In this document: positions 1 to 6,484 of the stretch, piece by piece
How positions within the stretch are numbered: position 1 is the stretch's first letter
How the letters are laid out: every line of letters begins with the position of its first letter
From: Spirochaetaceae bacterium
Lineage (GTDB): Bacteria; Spirochaetota; Spirochaetia; DSM-27196; SKKC01
Direction of reading: 5' to 3'
DNA length: 8,219 nucleotides
Assembly (NCBI GenBank): GCA_003552745.1
Contig: PUOG01000320.1
Span: 1 to 8,219, forward strand
Made by a program: the position numbers and the translations under genes
The notes under the pieces: generated by a model
Told to the model about the DNA's origin: nothing
What the model saw: the letters and a program-made list of their open reading frames with translations, nothing else
The model's database searches: none

Positions 1-527
1 CGCGGGAAGACGTAGTCGCCGCCGATTCCGATCTTCACCGCGTCGTCGTCGTTCGTGATCGCCGCCCAGTAGCTCACCTCGCTGCCGGTACCCGAGGTCG
101 TCGGGACGGCGATGAGCGGAGCCGGTTCGTTCTCGATCTTGTTCAGACCGGCGAATCTGGCGAGTGACCCCGGATTCGTAACCGCTACCGCCGCCGCCTT
201 AGCGGTGTCGAGCGAGCTCCCACCGCCGAGCCCGATGATTACGTCGGCGTCCGCCTCGGTAAAACGCCGGGCGGCGGCCTCGGCGACGGCGGTGCCCGAA
301 TCCTGTGGAACCTCGTCGAAAACCTCCGCCGCGACTCCGCCGGAGCTCAGCGCATTGCGCACGCGATCAACGACACCTGCCTTCGCCACCCCGGCGTCGG
401 TCACGATGAGCGCGCGAGCCCCGCCGAGCTGTTTAACCCGTTCGGGGAGCTCGTCGATTATCCCATATCCAAAAGCGATCTCCGTCCGGATCGCGGGAAA
501 CGTGAATCTATCGTCGCTGTTCAACAC
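1..527 (-). CDS. Iron-containing alcohol dehydrogenase (group III), N-terminal part
   Basis: NAD(P)-dependent oxidoreductase of the iron-containing alcohol dehydrogenase family, cut by the left window edge; 175 residues are visible. The dinucleotide-binding half is clear: GGGSSLDTAK at residues 101-110 and PTTSGTGSE at 142-150 are family hallmarks. The metal-binding Asp/His residues lie in the missing C-terminal half, so activity and metal cannot be judged. I place the start at a GTG (527-525) because a strong AGGAGG (plus strand 535-540) sits 7 nt upstream; a TTG immediately follows as an alternative. The ribosome binding site lies inside the last codons of the preceding gene, whose stop is only 2 bp away, so this is the fourth gene of the leftward operon and probably translationally coupled. 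It probably interconverts an alcohol and an aldehyde/ketone in the pathway; the substrate is unknown. Confidence 0.9.
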   Translation of the reverse strand, partial: MLNSDDRFTFPAIRTEIAFGYGIIDELPERVKQLGGARALIVTDAGVAKAGVVDRVRNALSSGGVAAEVFDEVPQDSGTAVAEAAARRFTEADADVIIGLGGGSSLDTAKAAAVAVTNPGSLARFAGLNKIENEPAPLIAVPTTSGTGSEVSYWAAITNDDDAVKIGIGGDYVFP

Positions 528-529
528 CT

Positions 530-1615
530 TTATTCCTCCTTTGCGCTGCCGGCGAAAAGGCCGGCGTCGACGTCGAGTTGCCCCGCCAGCTCTCGCAGCT
601 GGGCGATCACGTCGTCGCTGACCGGAACCCCACTCGCTTCGATCCGCGAGGCGTTCCGCGACTCGATTTCGCCGGGAACGAGAATCTCCTCGAAGCCGGG
701 CGCCGTCGGCGTTTCCTTCAACTGCGTGATCAGATCGTCCATCCGCTCGAGAAAGAACGACCGCTCACCGAACGCCGACGGATCGATGGCGATAGAGAAA
801 TGGCCGAGATTCTGCCGGGCATTCAGATTCTCGAGCGTGGACAGATGCCGGCCGTACGCCGCTCCGGAGAGCACTCCCGAGAAGATATCGATGAGCAGCG
901 AGATGGCCGACCCTTTCGCACCTCCAAACGGCAGTACCGGCCCGCGCAGCGCCGCAGCCGCGTCGGTTGTCGGGTTACCGTCGGGATCAAGCGCCCAACC
1001 TTCGGGGATCGGGTCACCGCGCTGAGCAGCAAGGATGATGTTACCACGCGCGACGACGCTCGACGCCATATCGAATACGACCGGATGCTGCGTTGCCGCC
1101 GGAACCGCGACCGATAGCGGATTGGTACCGAGAAAGCGGTCCTTGCCACCGAACGGCGCCATATTCGGCGGCGCGTTCGAAGCCGCTATCCCGATATAGC
1201 CCGCCTCCATGGCGATGGACGTGTAGAATGCGGCCGACCCGTAATGGTTCGAGTTCCGTGTCAGCACCATCGCGATGCCGGCACTCGAGGCGATACGCAT
1301 CGCCTCGCGCATTGAATAGACACCGGCTACCGGCCCGAGCGCGTTCTGCGCGTCGACTACGGCGATGCTCCCGGTTTCCTTCTCGACGCGCGGCCGCGCA
1401 TCGGCCGACACGACGCCGGCGATTACCCTCCTGCCGTAGACCGGCAGGCGCACGATCCCGTGGGAGGCGTGGCCGGTGCGATCGGCAAAAAGAAGGCAGT
1501 CGGTTACCTGCTCGGCATCCTCCTCGCGAACTCCCATCGCCTCGAGGCAGTCGATCGAGAATGAGCGCAGATCGTCAGCCTCGAATACCGCGTGATCGTT
1601 GACTCTATCCGCCAT
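530..1615 (-). CDS. Malate/L-lactate dehydrogenase family (Ldh_2) oxidoreductase
   Basis: A 361-residue member of the Ldh_2 family, which includes type-2 malate dehydrogenases, ureidoglycolate dehydrogenase, (R)-sulfolactate dehydrogenase ComC/SlcC and 2,3-diketo-L-gulonate reductase YiaK. These use NAD(P) through a fold unlike the Rossmann fold and oxidise 2-hydroxy acids or reduce 2-oxo acids. Family motifs are present in order: SHGIVRLPVY (51-60), NSNHYGSAAFY (121-131, conserved His124), LGTNPLS (162-168), FDMASS (181-186), PEGWALDPDGNPTTD (204-218) and PFGGAKGSA (229-237). Length is normal and no truncation is seen. The ATG at 1615 lies 15 bp after the stop of the upstream aldolase gene; its ribosome binding site is weak, suggesting coupling. 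Third gene of the operon. The family assignment is firm, but motifs do not distinguish malate, lactate, sulfolactate or diketogulonate as substrate. Confidence 0.92.
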   Translation of the reverse strand: MADRVNDHAVFEADDLRSFSIDCLEAMGVREEDAEQVTDCLLFADRTGHASHGIVRLPVYGRRVIAGVVSADARPRVEKETGSIAVVDAQNALGPVAGVYSMREAMRIASSAGIAMVLTRNSNHYGSAAFYTSIAMEAGYIGIAASNAPPNMAPFGGKDRFLGTNPLSVAVPAATQHPVVFDMASSVVARGNIILAAQRGDPIPEGWALDPDGNPTTDAAAALRGPVLPFGGAKGSAISLLIDIFSGVLSGAAYGRHLSTLENLNARQNLGHFSIAIDPSAFGERSFFLERMDDLITQLKETPTAPGFEEILVPGEIESRNASRIEASGVPVSDDVIAQLRELAGQLDVDAGLFAGSAKEE

Positions 1616-1630
1616 TGCGCCGATCCCGGA

Positions 1631-2302
1631 TCACTCTTCGACCAGTCCGAGCTCGGACAGCGTCTTTTCAAGCCCAAGCAACTCCAGCGTCGTCGAGCCC
1701 GCCGTGAGTTTCTCCATGAGCTTCGCCTCTTTCTCCTCGCGGTCAACCGACGCACGATAGACCGTCTCGGCTCGTTCCTTCGGAACGACGACCAGCCCGT
1801 CGCGGTCACCGACGATGAGATCGCCGGGACGCACGACCTCGTCGCCGAAGGAGATCTCGTGGTTGATCAGGCCGAGACTCTTCTTGACCGTAGCGCCGAC
1901 AGCGAGAGCCCGCGAGAAAACCGGAAAGCCGCGCTCCTGCGTCGCCTCCGAGTCTCGCACCGCCCCGTCGATGACCAGCCCGGCCACCCCGCGCTGCACC
2001 GCCGCGGTCGTCAGGATCTCGCCCCACGCACCGGAGCGCGTATCGTTGCGAATCGAGACCACCAGCACATCGCCGGGCTGAGCGATCGAAACCGCCTTAT
2101 GAATCATGAGGTTGTCACCGACATGGCAGAACACCGTCAGCGCCGGCCCGCAGACCTTCGCTTCCGGATAGACCGGGCGGATCGCCGGATCGATCATCCC
2201 CAACTGCCCGGCCGCCTCATAAACGGTCGCGGCCGGCAGTTCCTTGAACTTCTCGACGAGTTCCTTCGAAACTCTCTCTTTCGGTTTCAGTACGTGTGTC
2301 AT
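1631..2302 (-). CDS. RraA / 4-hydroxy-4-methyl-2-oxoglutarate aldolase family protein
   Basis: A 223-residue protein of the RraA-like family, which contains the divalent-metal class II pyruvate aldolases (HMG/CHA aldolase, also oxaloacetate decarboxylases) and the RNase E inhibitor RraA. The active-site pattern of the catalytic branch is visible: GAWGE (91-95), DGAVRD (112-117) with the Arg116-Asp117 pair that binds pyruvate and metal in characterised aldolases, and GDRDG (165-169). A charged, probably helical C-terminal tail follows residue 175. In a dehydrogenase operon, a retro-aldol or decarboxylase role on a 2-oxo or hydroxy-oxo acid is more likely than RNase E control. Start ATG at 2302 has AAGGAAAG (plus 2309-2316) 6 nt upstream. 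It follows the first operon gene after 38 bp. The exact substrate is not inferable. Confidence 0.9.
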   Translation of the reverse strand: MTHVLKPKERVSKELVEKFKELPAATVYEAAGQLGMIDPAIRPVYPEAKVCGPALTVFCHVGDNLMIHKAVSIAQPGDVLVVSIRNDTRSGAWGEILTTAAVQRGVAGLVIDGAVRDSEATQERGFPVFSRALAVGATVKKSLGLINHEISFGDEVVRPGDLIVGDRDGLVVVPKERAETVYRASVDREEKEAKLMEKLTAGSTTLELLGLEKTLSELGLVEE

Positions 2303-2340
2303 TGCTGTCTTTCCTTAGCAGGGAACACCCCGCGATTATG

Positions 2341-3237
2341 CTATTTCTGCGATCCAAGATCGCAACTCGAAAGTCCTGCGAGATATTGTGCCGCGCGAGA
2401 GAAGTCGTCCTCTCCGTGCCCGGAGTTGCTCGCCGCCGAGAACAGCTGCGAGGCAACCCCTCCGAGAAAGAGAGGGATGTTCATCTCCTTCGCTGACTCG
2501 AGTGCGAGATTCACGTCCTTCTTCATGAGATCGAGCTTGAATCCCGGCTCGAATGAGCCGTCGAGGATGAATCCCGGCAAGCGCAGATCCATCATCCTCG
2601 AATACCCCGACGAGTCACGGATCACGCGCAGCATCGCTTCAGGATCGGCGCCGGACTGCTTGCCGAGCGCGAATGCCTCTCCGATCGTCAGAAGATGCAC
2701 GGCGGCCATCAGCTGGTTTACCATCTTGACGACTTTGCCTGCGCCGACCGGGCCGACGTGATGGATGACCGAGCCCATGCACTCGAGAAGCGGACGGTGC
2801 TTCTCCAGCACATCAGGCTCTGCACCCGCTATGATCGTGAGCTCACCACTTGCCGCCTTCGGGGTTCCGCCGCTCACCGGAGCGTCGACAATCTCTATAC
2901 CCAGACTACTCAGCTCGGACGCCACACTCTGCATGGTCAGTCCCATGCATGAGGTCATCTCGATAAGCGCCTTGCCTTTGGAGATACCCGCGGCCACTCC
3001 CTCGTCGCCGAGCACCACATCGCGCAACTCGCGGTCACCCGGCACGATCGTAATGATGGCGTCACTTTCGGCTGCGATCTCCCGCGGCGAGCCGAGCACA
3101 TGCGCGCCGAGTTCGTGTAATTCTTCGGCCGGTTCCTTCCGCCGATTGATCATCGTGTACAGCTCATGACCATTCGCTATTACGTTCCTGGCCATGGGCA
3201 ACCCCATGGCACCCAATCCTATGAATCCTACTCTCAT
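2341..3237 (-). CDS. NAD(P)-dependent beta-hydroxyacid dehydrogenase (3-hydroxyisobutyrate dehydrogenase / tartronate-semialdehyde reductase family)
   Basis: A 298-residue oxidoreductase of the 3-hydroxyisobutyrate dehydrogenase superfamily, which interconverts beta-hydroxyacids and their semialdehydes or oxo forms; relatives include GarR, glyoxylate/succinic semialdehyde reductases and sulfolactaldehyde reductase YihU. Visible features are the N-terminal Rossmann motif GLGAMG (7-12), the substrate-binding DAPVSGG (118-124), the GPVGAGKVVKMVNQ block with catalytic Lys171 and Asn174, and the C-terminal KKD (239-241). I start at the ATG at 3237, which gives the canonical MRVGFIGLGAMG N-terminus; the frame stays open to a GTG at 3324, but that extension (MPERSRGEKTHRF...) does not belong to the family. 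AGGCGG or GAGGG upstream can serve as a ribosome binding site. First gene of the leftward operon, behind an operator-controlled promoter about 230 bp upstream. Confidence 0.93.
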   Translation of the reverse strand: MRVGFIGLGAMGLPMARNVIANGHELYTMINRRKEPAEELHELGAHVLGSPREIAAESDAIITIVPGDRELRDVVLGDEGVAAGISKGKALIEMTSCMGLTMQSVASELSSLGIEIVDAPVSGGTPKAASGELTIIAGAEPDVLEKHRPLLECMGSVIHHVGPVGAGKVVKMVNQLMAAVHLLTIGEAFALGKQSGADPEAMLRVIRDSSGYSRMMDLRLPGFILDGSFEPGFKLDLMKKDVNLALESAKEMNIPLFLGGVASQLFSAASNSGHGEDDFSRAAQYLAGLSSCDLGSQK

Positions 3238-3445
3238 ATTACCGCCTACCCTCGTTAACCTTATCTGACTTGCGCGGGCCGCCGTAAATCGGTGCGTTTT
3301 CTCACCTCGAGATCTCTCGGGCACCGAGAACGCAGCCGCTCCGAATCGACAGAGTCATATTCGGTCTGAGCGAAGCACACCTCGGAAACCCGACCTCGGC
3401 GGTCACGCCCTTCGGCGATCTCGCGTGCCCGCTAACGATAGTCTA

Positions 3446-3463
3446 TAACTGCTATAACAGTTA
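3446..3463. promoter_or_regulatory. Operator copy 1: 18-bp palindrome
   Basis: TAACTGCTATAACAGTTA on the plus strand, an inverted repeat in which 8 of 9 base pairs are symmetric. It starts 8 bp downstream of the -10 box of the leftward operon promoter, over the expected start of transcription, which is a repressor-blocking position. The palindrome plus the adjoining CACTG (23 bp in all) recurs identically at 7928-7950. The repressor is not encoded in the window; the TAACTG-N6-CAGTTA pattern resembles GntR-family operators (inference). Confidence 0.85.
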
Positions 3464-3471
3464 CACTGGGC

Positions 3472-3500
3472 ATGATGCGACAGAATCCACTACTTGTCAA
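3472..3500 (-). promoter_or_regulatory. Promoter of the dehydrogenase/aldolase operon
   Basis: On the minus strand, a perfect -35 TTGACA (3500-3495) is followed after 17 bp by CATCAT (3477-3472), which matches 4 of 6 bases of the -10 consensus. Operator copy 1 lies just downstream. The same arrangement recurs at two other promoters in this window, which supports it beyond the consensus match. Predicted leader to the ATG at 3237 is about 230 nt. Confidence 0.75.
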
Positions 3501-3532
3501 ACCTCGTGTCGACCGTTCGCGCCCATTCGTGA

Positions 3533-3561
3533 TTGACCGTGAAACGCCCTGCTTCTACTAT
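3533..3561 (+). promoter_or_regulatory. Promoter of the DUF4434 gene
   Basis: TTGACC (3533-3538), a 17-bp spacer and TACTAT (3556-3561) form a good housekeeping-type promoter. The expected start of transcription is near 3568, only about 5 nt before the ATG at 3573. No operator palindrome follows it; the nearest copy is about 70 bp upstream of its -35 box and serves the opposite gene. Confidence 0.6.
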
Positions 3562-3572
3562 CGTATCGATAA

Positions 3573-4502
3573 ATGAAGATCACAGGCACCTTTCTCGACG
3601 AAATCACCCACGATATCCCTTCCAATAACTGGGGCCCGGCCGAATGGGCGGCAGACTTCGATGCAATGAAAGCGATCGGGATCGACACCGTGATCATCAT
3701 TCGCGCCGGCTATGCGGACCGCGTCACTTTCCCCTCGCGTACCCTCCGTAGTCATGTCCCGAACGTCCGCGAGTGCTACCGGGACTACGTTGACCTCTTT
3801 CTTCGGGAAGCCGAACGTTGCGGCATGGACTTCTACTTCGGCACCTATGACGGCAAGCACTGGCTCGAAGGCGATACACGTCGCGAACTCGAAATCAACA
3901 AGGAGTTCTGCACGGAGGCGGTTGAACGCTACGGCGACCGGAAGGCGTTCTCAGGTTGGTACCTCTCGCACGAGCTCTCCGGATACGATCCCGCACAGAT
4001 AGAGCTTTATCGCGAACTCGGCACACACCTCAAGAAGGAGCTGCCCCTGCCGGTGCTCATGTCACCGTATGTGCACGGCCGCATGCAGTTCGACGATCCG
4101 GTCGAGATCGAGGCGCATCGGGACCAGTGGGACACGATCTTTCGTGAGATCAGTGGGTTCGTGGACACTGTGGCGTTCCAGGACGGACAGATGCACTTCA
4201 GCGAACTCCCTGCATTCATGGAGGCGAATTGCGAACTGGCACGGAAGCACGGCATTACGCCATGGTCGAACATCGAGAGCTTCGAGCGCGGCATGCCGAT
4301 CGACTTTCTACCGATTAACTGGGACAATATGCACTACAAGCTGTCGATCACCGAACAGTACCCCATAGAGAAGCTCATAACCTTCGAATTCTCGCACTTC
4401 ATGAGCCCGAACAGCATGTATCCGAGCGCGCGTCACCTTTACAATCGATATCGGGAGTATGTCGGAGGGTTCGACGAGAGTGTGCGGCGTTCCGTGCCGT
4501 AA
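3573..4502 (+). CDS. DUF4434 domain protein, putative cytoplasmic TIM-barrel glycosidase-like protein
   Basis: A 309-residue protein recognisable as DUF4434 from its opening ITGTFLDEITHDIP-NW, IGIDTVIIIRAG (35-46), GWYLSHEL (128-135), AFQDG (201-205), WSNIESFE (231-238) and FEFSHFMSP (271-279). The family has glycoside-hydrolase-like features but no settled activity known to me. Conserved acidic residues at strand ends, Glu134, Glu235 or Glu238, and Glu272, are candidate catalytic residues if the fold is a GH clan A-type barrel (inference). There is no signal peptide or membrane segment, so it should act in the cytoplasm on imported material. The start is fixed: a stop codon TAA (3570-3572) directly precedes the ATG in frame, and no Shine-Dalgarno sequence is present. 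It lies alone on the plus strand, divergent from the dehydrogenase operon and convergent with the importer genes. Confidence 0.88.
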   Translation: MKITGTFLDEITHDIPSNNWGPAEWAADFDAMKAIGIDTVIIIRAGYADRVTFPSRTLRSHVPNVRECYRDYVDLFLREAERCGMDFYFGTYDGKHWLEGDTRRELEINKEFCTEAVERYGDRKAFSGWYLSHELSGYDPAQIELYRELGTHLKKELPLPVLMSPYVHGRMQFDDPVEIEAHRDQWDTIFREISGFVDTVAFQDGQMHFSELPAFMEANCELARKHGITPWSNIESFERGMPIDFLPINWDNMHYKLSITEQYPIEKLITFEFSHFMSPNSMYPSARHLYNRYREYVGGFDESVRRSVP

Positions 4503-4546
4503 GCTGACCTCTCACGAACTCGAAACCAGTCAGGAAATTCCACGCA

Positions 4547-5386
4547 CTACCCTTTGACGCCACCGGTTACGATGCCTTCGATCAGGTATTTCTGGAAGAA
4601 GATGAAGACAACGAACATCGGAAGCAACGACAGTACCGACATAGCAAAAAGCGGCCCCCAATGACTACGTCCCATTGCATCTACGAATTGCCGCAGCGCA
4701 AGGGTGACCGTGTACAGGCGCATATCGGCGAGATAGAGCAGTTGCTGAAAGAAGTCGTTCCACCGCCAGATGAACTGTAAAATCACAGCCGTCATAAGGG
4801 CGGGTATCGAGAGCGGCATGATCACATAGAGGTACGTTCGGATAGGACCACACCCATCGATTTCCGCTTGTTGATCGAGCTCCTTCGGAATGGCCCGAAT
4901 GAACTGCACGATCAGGAAGATGAAGAAGGCGTGCAGTCCGAGCGCCGCGGGGATAATGAGCGGCCAGAAGGTGTTGATCCATCCGAGCTCGTTGAAGATG
5001 ATGTACTGTGGAATGACCGTTACGTGAAACGGAAGCATCAGCGTAGCTAGCATAATCGCGAACAACGGTTTGCGGAGCACAAAGCGCAGACGCGCGAACG
5101 CGTAGCCTGCCATCGAACACGTAACGACCGTTCCGGCGCAGGCGAATCCGACGATTATGATCGAGTTGACGAAGAATCGCCCGAACGAGACCTGAAACGC
5201 ATTCCAACCCAGATAATAGTTCTGCAGAGTCACATATCGAGGTATCAGCGAAGGATCCCGGAAGATCTCGATTTCCGGCTTGAAGGAGCTTACGAGCATC
5301 CAGAGAAGAGGATAGATCATGACCACACAGCCGGCGATGATTCCGGCGTGCGTTAGTATTCTCGTGCTCATCGACGTCTTGACCAT
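4547..5386 (-). CDS. Carbohydrate ABC transporter permease, MalG type (CUT1)
   Basis: Inner-membrane subunit of a CUT1 sugar importer, 279 residues, a normal length for MalG-type permeases. About six hydrophobic segments are visible (near 11-31, 73-93, 108-127, 138-162, 187-207 and 245-265). The EAA loop that contacts the ATPase is clear at 170-196 (ELDQQAEIDGCG...MPLSIPAL), and the C-terminus GIVTGGVKG is typical of this subunit. Start ATG at 5386 has AGGAGA (plus 5395-5400) 8 nt upstream; a second in-frame ATG at residue 6 is less well placed. It follows the MalF-type gene by 46 bp and is the last gene of the importer operon, convergent with the DUF4434 gene 44 bp away. No ATP-binding subunit follows. 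Confidence 0.95.
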   Translation of the reverse strand: MVKTSMSTRILTHAGIIAGCVVMIYPLLWMLVSSFKPEIEIFRDPSLIPRYVTLQNYYLGWNAFQVSFGRFFVNSIIIVGFACAGTVVTCSMAGYAFARLRFVLRKPLFAIMLATLMLPFHVTVIPQYIIFNELGWINTFWPLIIPAALGLHAFFIFLIVQFIRAIPKELDQQAEIDGCGPIRTYLYVIMPLSIPALMTAVILQFIWRWNDFFQQLLYLADMRLYTVTLALRQFVDAMGRSHWGPLFAMSVLSLLPMFVVFIFFQKYLIEGIVTGGVKG

Positions 5387-5432
5387 TACAAGTCTCTCCT
5401 ACTCTACCTAAGGCTACAGCCCAGAAATCAAT

Positions 5433-6335
5433 TCATTCACGATAGAAAACCCATCGTCCGGAAGTGAGGAAAAGTAGCGCAGTCACGAATGCAATTGTTG
5501 CCAACAGCAACCACGCCATTCCGGCCGCATATCCCATATGGAAGAAATTGAACCCTCGCTGGTACAGATAAAGCGTATAGAAGAGGGTTGAATCGAGCGG
5601 CCCTCCCGTTCCGGCACTGATTATGTAGGCGGGGGTAAATGCCTGAAACGAGGCAATGGTCTGCATGATCAGGTTGAAGAATATGATGGGAGAAAGCAAC
5701 GGCAACGTAATTCGGAAGAATATCGAAGTACGACCGGCCCCATCGATTTCCGCGGATTCGTATAGATCCACCGGAATCTGTTTCAGCCCCGCCAGAAATA
5801 TCAGCATCGGGGCCCCCAACTGCCATACCGCGAGCACAATAAGCGTCCAGAGCGCGGTGTCAGGGTTCGCGATCCAGTTCATGCCCCGTATCCCGACGCT
5901 GGCCAGAAGCTGATTGATCAGTCCGGCGCCGCCGAACATCTGGCGCCACAGCAACGCGACAGCCACACTGCTACCAAACAATGACGGCACGTAGTAAACC
6001 GCGCGATAGATTCTTAGGCTGAAATCACCGATACCCTTGTTAAGGATAGTTGCTATAAAGAGGGCGAACATGAGCTGGAGCGGCACCCCGACAAGCACGT
6101 ACTGAAGGGTCACCTGAACGCTCGCGATGAACTTCCGATCGGCGAACATCCGCTCGAAATTCTGAAACCCAACCCAGTTCGGACTGCCGAACAGATCGAA
6201 GTCGGTGAAAGAGAGATACAGGGACGATCCCATCGGAATCAGATTCAACGCAAGAAATCCGAAAAGCCACGGAGCGAGAAAGAAATACCCCGCCCAGTTC
6301 TGTTTCAGAAAAGCTCTAATACCGCGCCGTTGCAT
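5433..6335 (-). CDS. Carbohydrate ABC transporter permease, MalF type (CUT1)
   Basis: Partner permease of the CUT1 importer, 300 residues. It starts with a short basic cytoplasmic N-terminus and a first membrane span (about 14-35), then LSFTDFDLFG and the NWVGFQNFERMF segment common at this position in MalF/UgpA-type subunits. The EAA loop lies at 190-217 (LYESAEIDGAG...ITLPLLSP). Six membrane spans are likely. Start ATG at 6335 has GGGAAGG (plus 6347-6353) 11 nt upstream, a somewhat long spacing. It is separated from the solute-binding protein gene by 149 bp containing two hairpins, which may lower its expression relative to that gene. Would form a heterodimer with the MalG-type protein downstream. 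Confidence 0.95.
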   Translation of the reverse strand: MQRRGIRAFLKQNWAGYFFLAPWLFGFLALNLIPMGSSLYLSFTDFDLFGSPNWVGFQNFERMFADRKFIASVQVTLQYVLVGVPLQLMFALFIATILNKGIGDFSLRIYRAVYYVPSLFGSSVAVALLWRQMFGGAGLINQLLASVGIRGMNWIANPDTALWTLIVLAVWQLGAPMLIFLAGLKQIPVDLYESAEIDGAGRTSIFFRITLPLLSPIIFFNLIMQTIASFQAFTPAYIISAGTGGPLDSTLFYTLYLYQRGFNFFHMGYAAGMAWLLLATIAFVTALLFLTSGRWVFYRE

Positions 6336-6393
6336 GTGTAGAACTACCTTCCCTAACCATCGGGGTTATCAAGAAACGAACAAGGAAGCAAGA

Positions 6394-6428
6394 GTCCGGG
6401 CGGAAGCCGAATTCGGCCCCCGCCGGAC
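6394..6428 (-). other. Strong RNA hairpin between binding-protein and permease genes
   Basis: In the leftward transcript this 35-nt stretch folds with 15 base pairs (two of them G-U), one bulged C and an AAUU loop; the outer stem is GTCCGG/CCGGAC. The following transcript is U-rich (TCTTGCTTCCTTG) but lacks a clean U run, so it looks like a leaky terminator or a 3'-end stabiliser rather than a full stop. Placement after the highly expressed binding-protein gene matches the known arrangement in other sugar ABC operons. Confidence 0.7.
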
Positions 6429-6435
6429 GTTGTGT

Positions 6436-6470
6436 GTTCCGCCGCTTGCAGAATCCGCGCAAGAGGGAAC
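6436..6470 (-). other. Second hairpin in the same intergenic gap
   Basis: Nested inverted repeats: outer GTTCC/GGAAC and inner CTTGC/GCAAG around a 9-nt loop. It lies just upstream, in the transcription direction, of the stronger hairpin. The two stems are separated by short unpaired stretches, so it is weaker. Confidence 0.5.
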
Positions 6471-6484
6471 GGATGCAGCGAACC

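Noticed and set aside
1592..2761. Long plus-strand open frame opposite the aldolase and dehydrogenase genes (389 codons)
   Set aside because: Arg/Pro-rich antisense shadow with no domain motifs; the minus strand encodes clear enzyme families throughout.
3238..3324. GTG start at 3324 for the beta-hydroxyacid dehydrogenase
   Set aside because: Would add 29 residues before the canonical MRVGFIGLGAMG start of this family.
3302..3358. Possible 18-codon leader peptide upstream of the beta-hydroxyacid dehydrogenase gene (MTLSIRSGCVLGAREISR)
   Set aside because: No Shine-Dalgarno sequence, no run of regulatory codons, and no attenuator hairpin with U tract after it.
4503..4546. Shared terminator between the convergent DUF4434 and permease genes
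   Set aside because: Only a 5-bp CTGAC/GTCAG repeat with a 20-nt loop and no T run; not enough to call a terminator.
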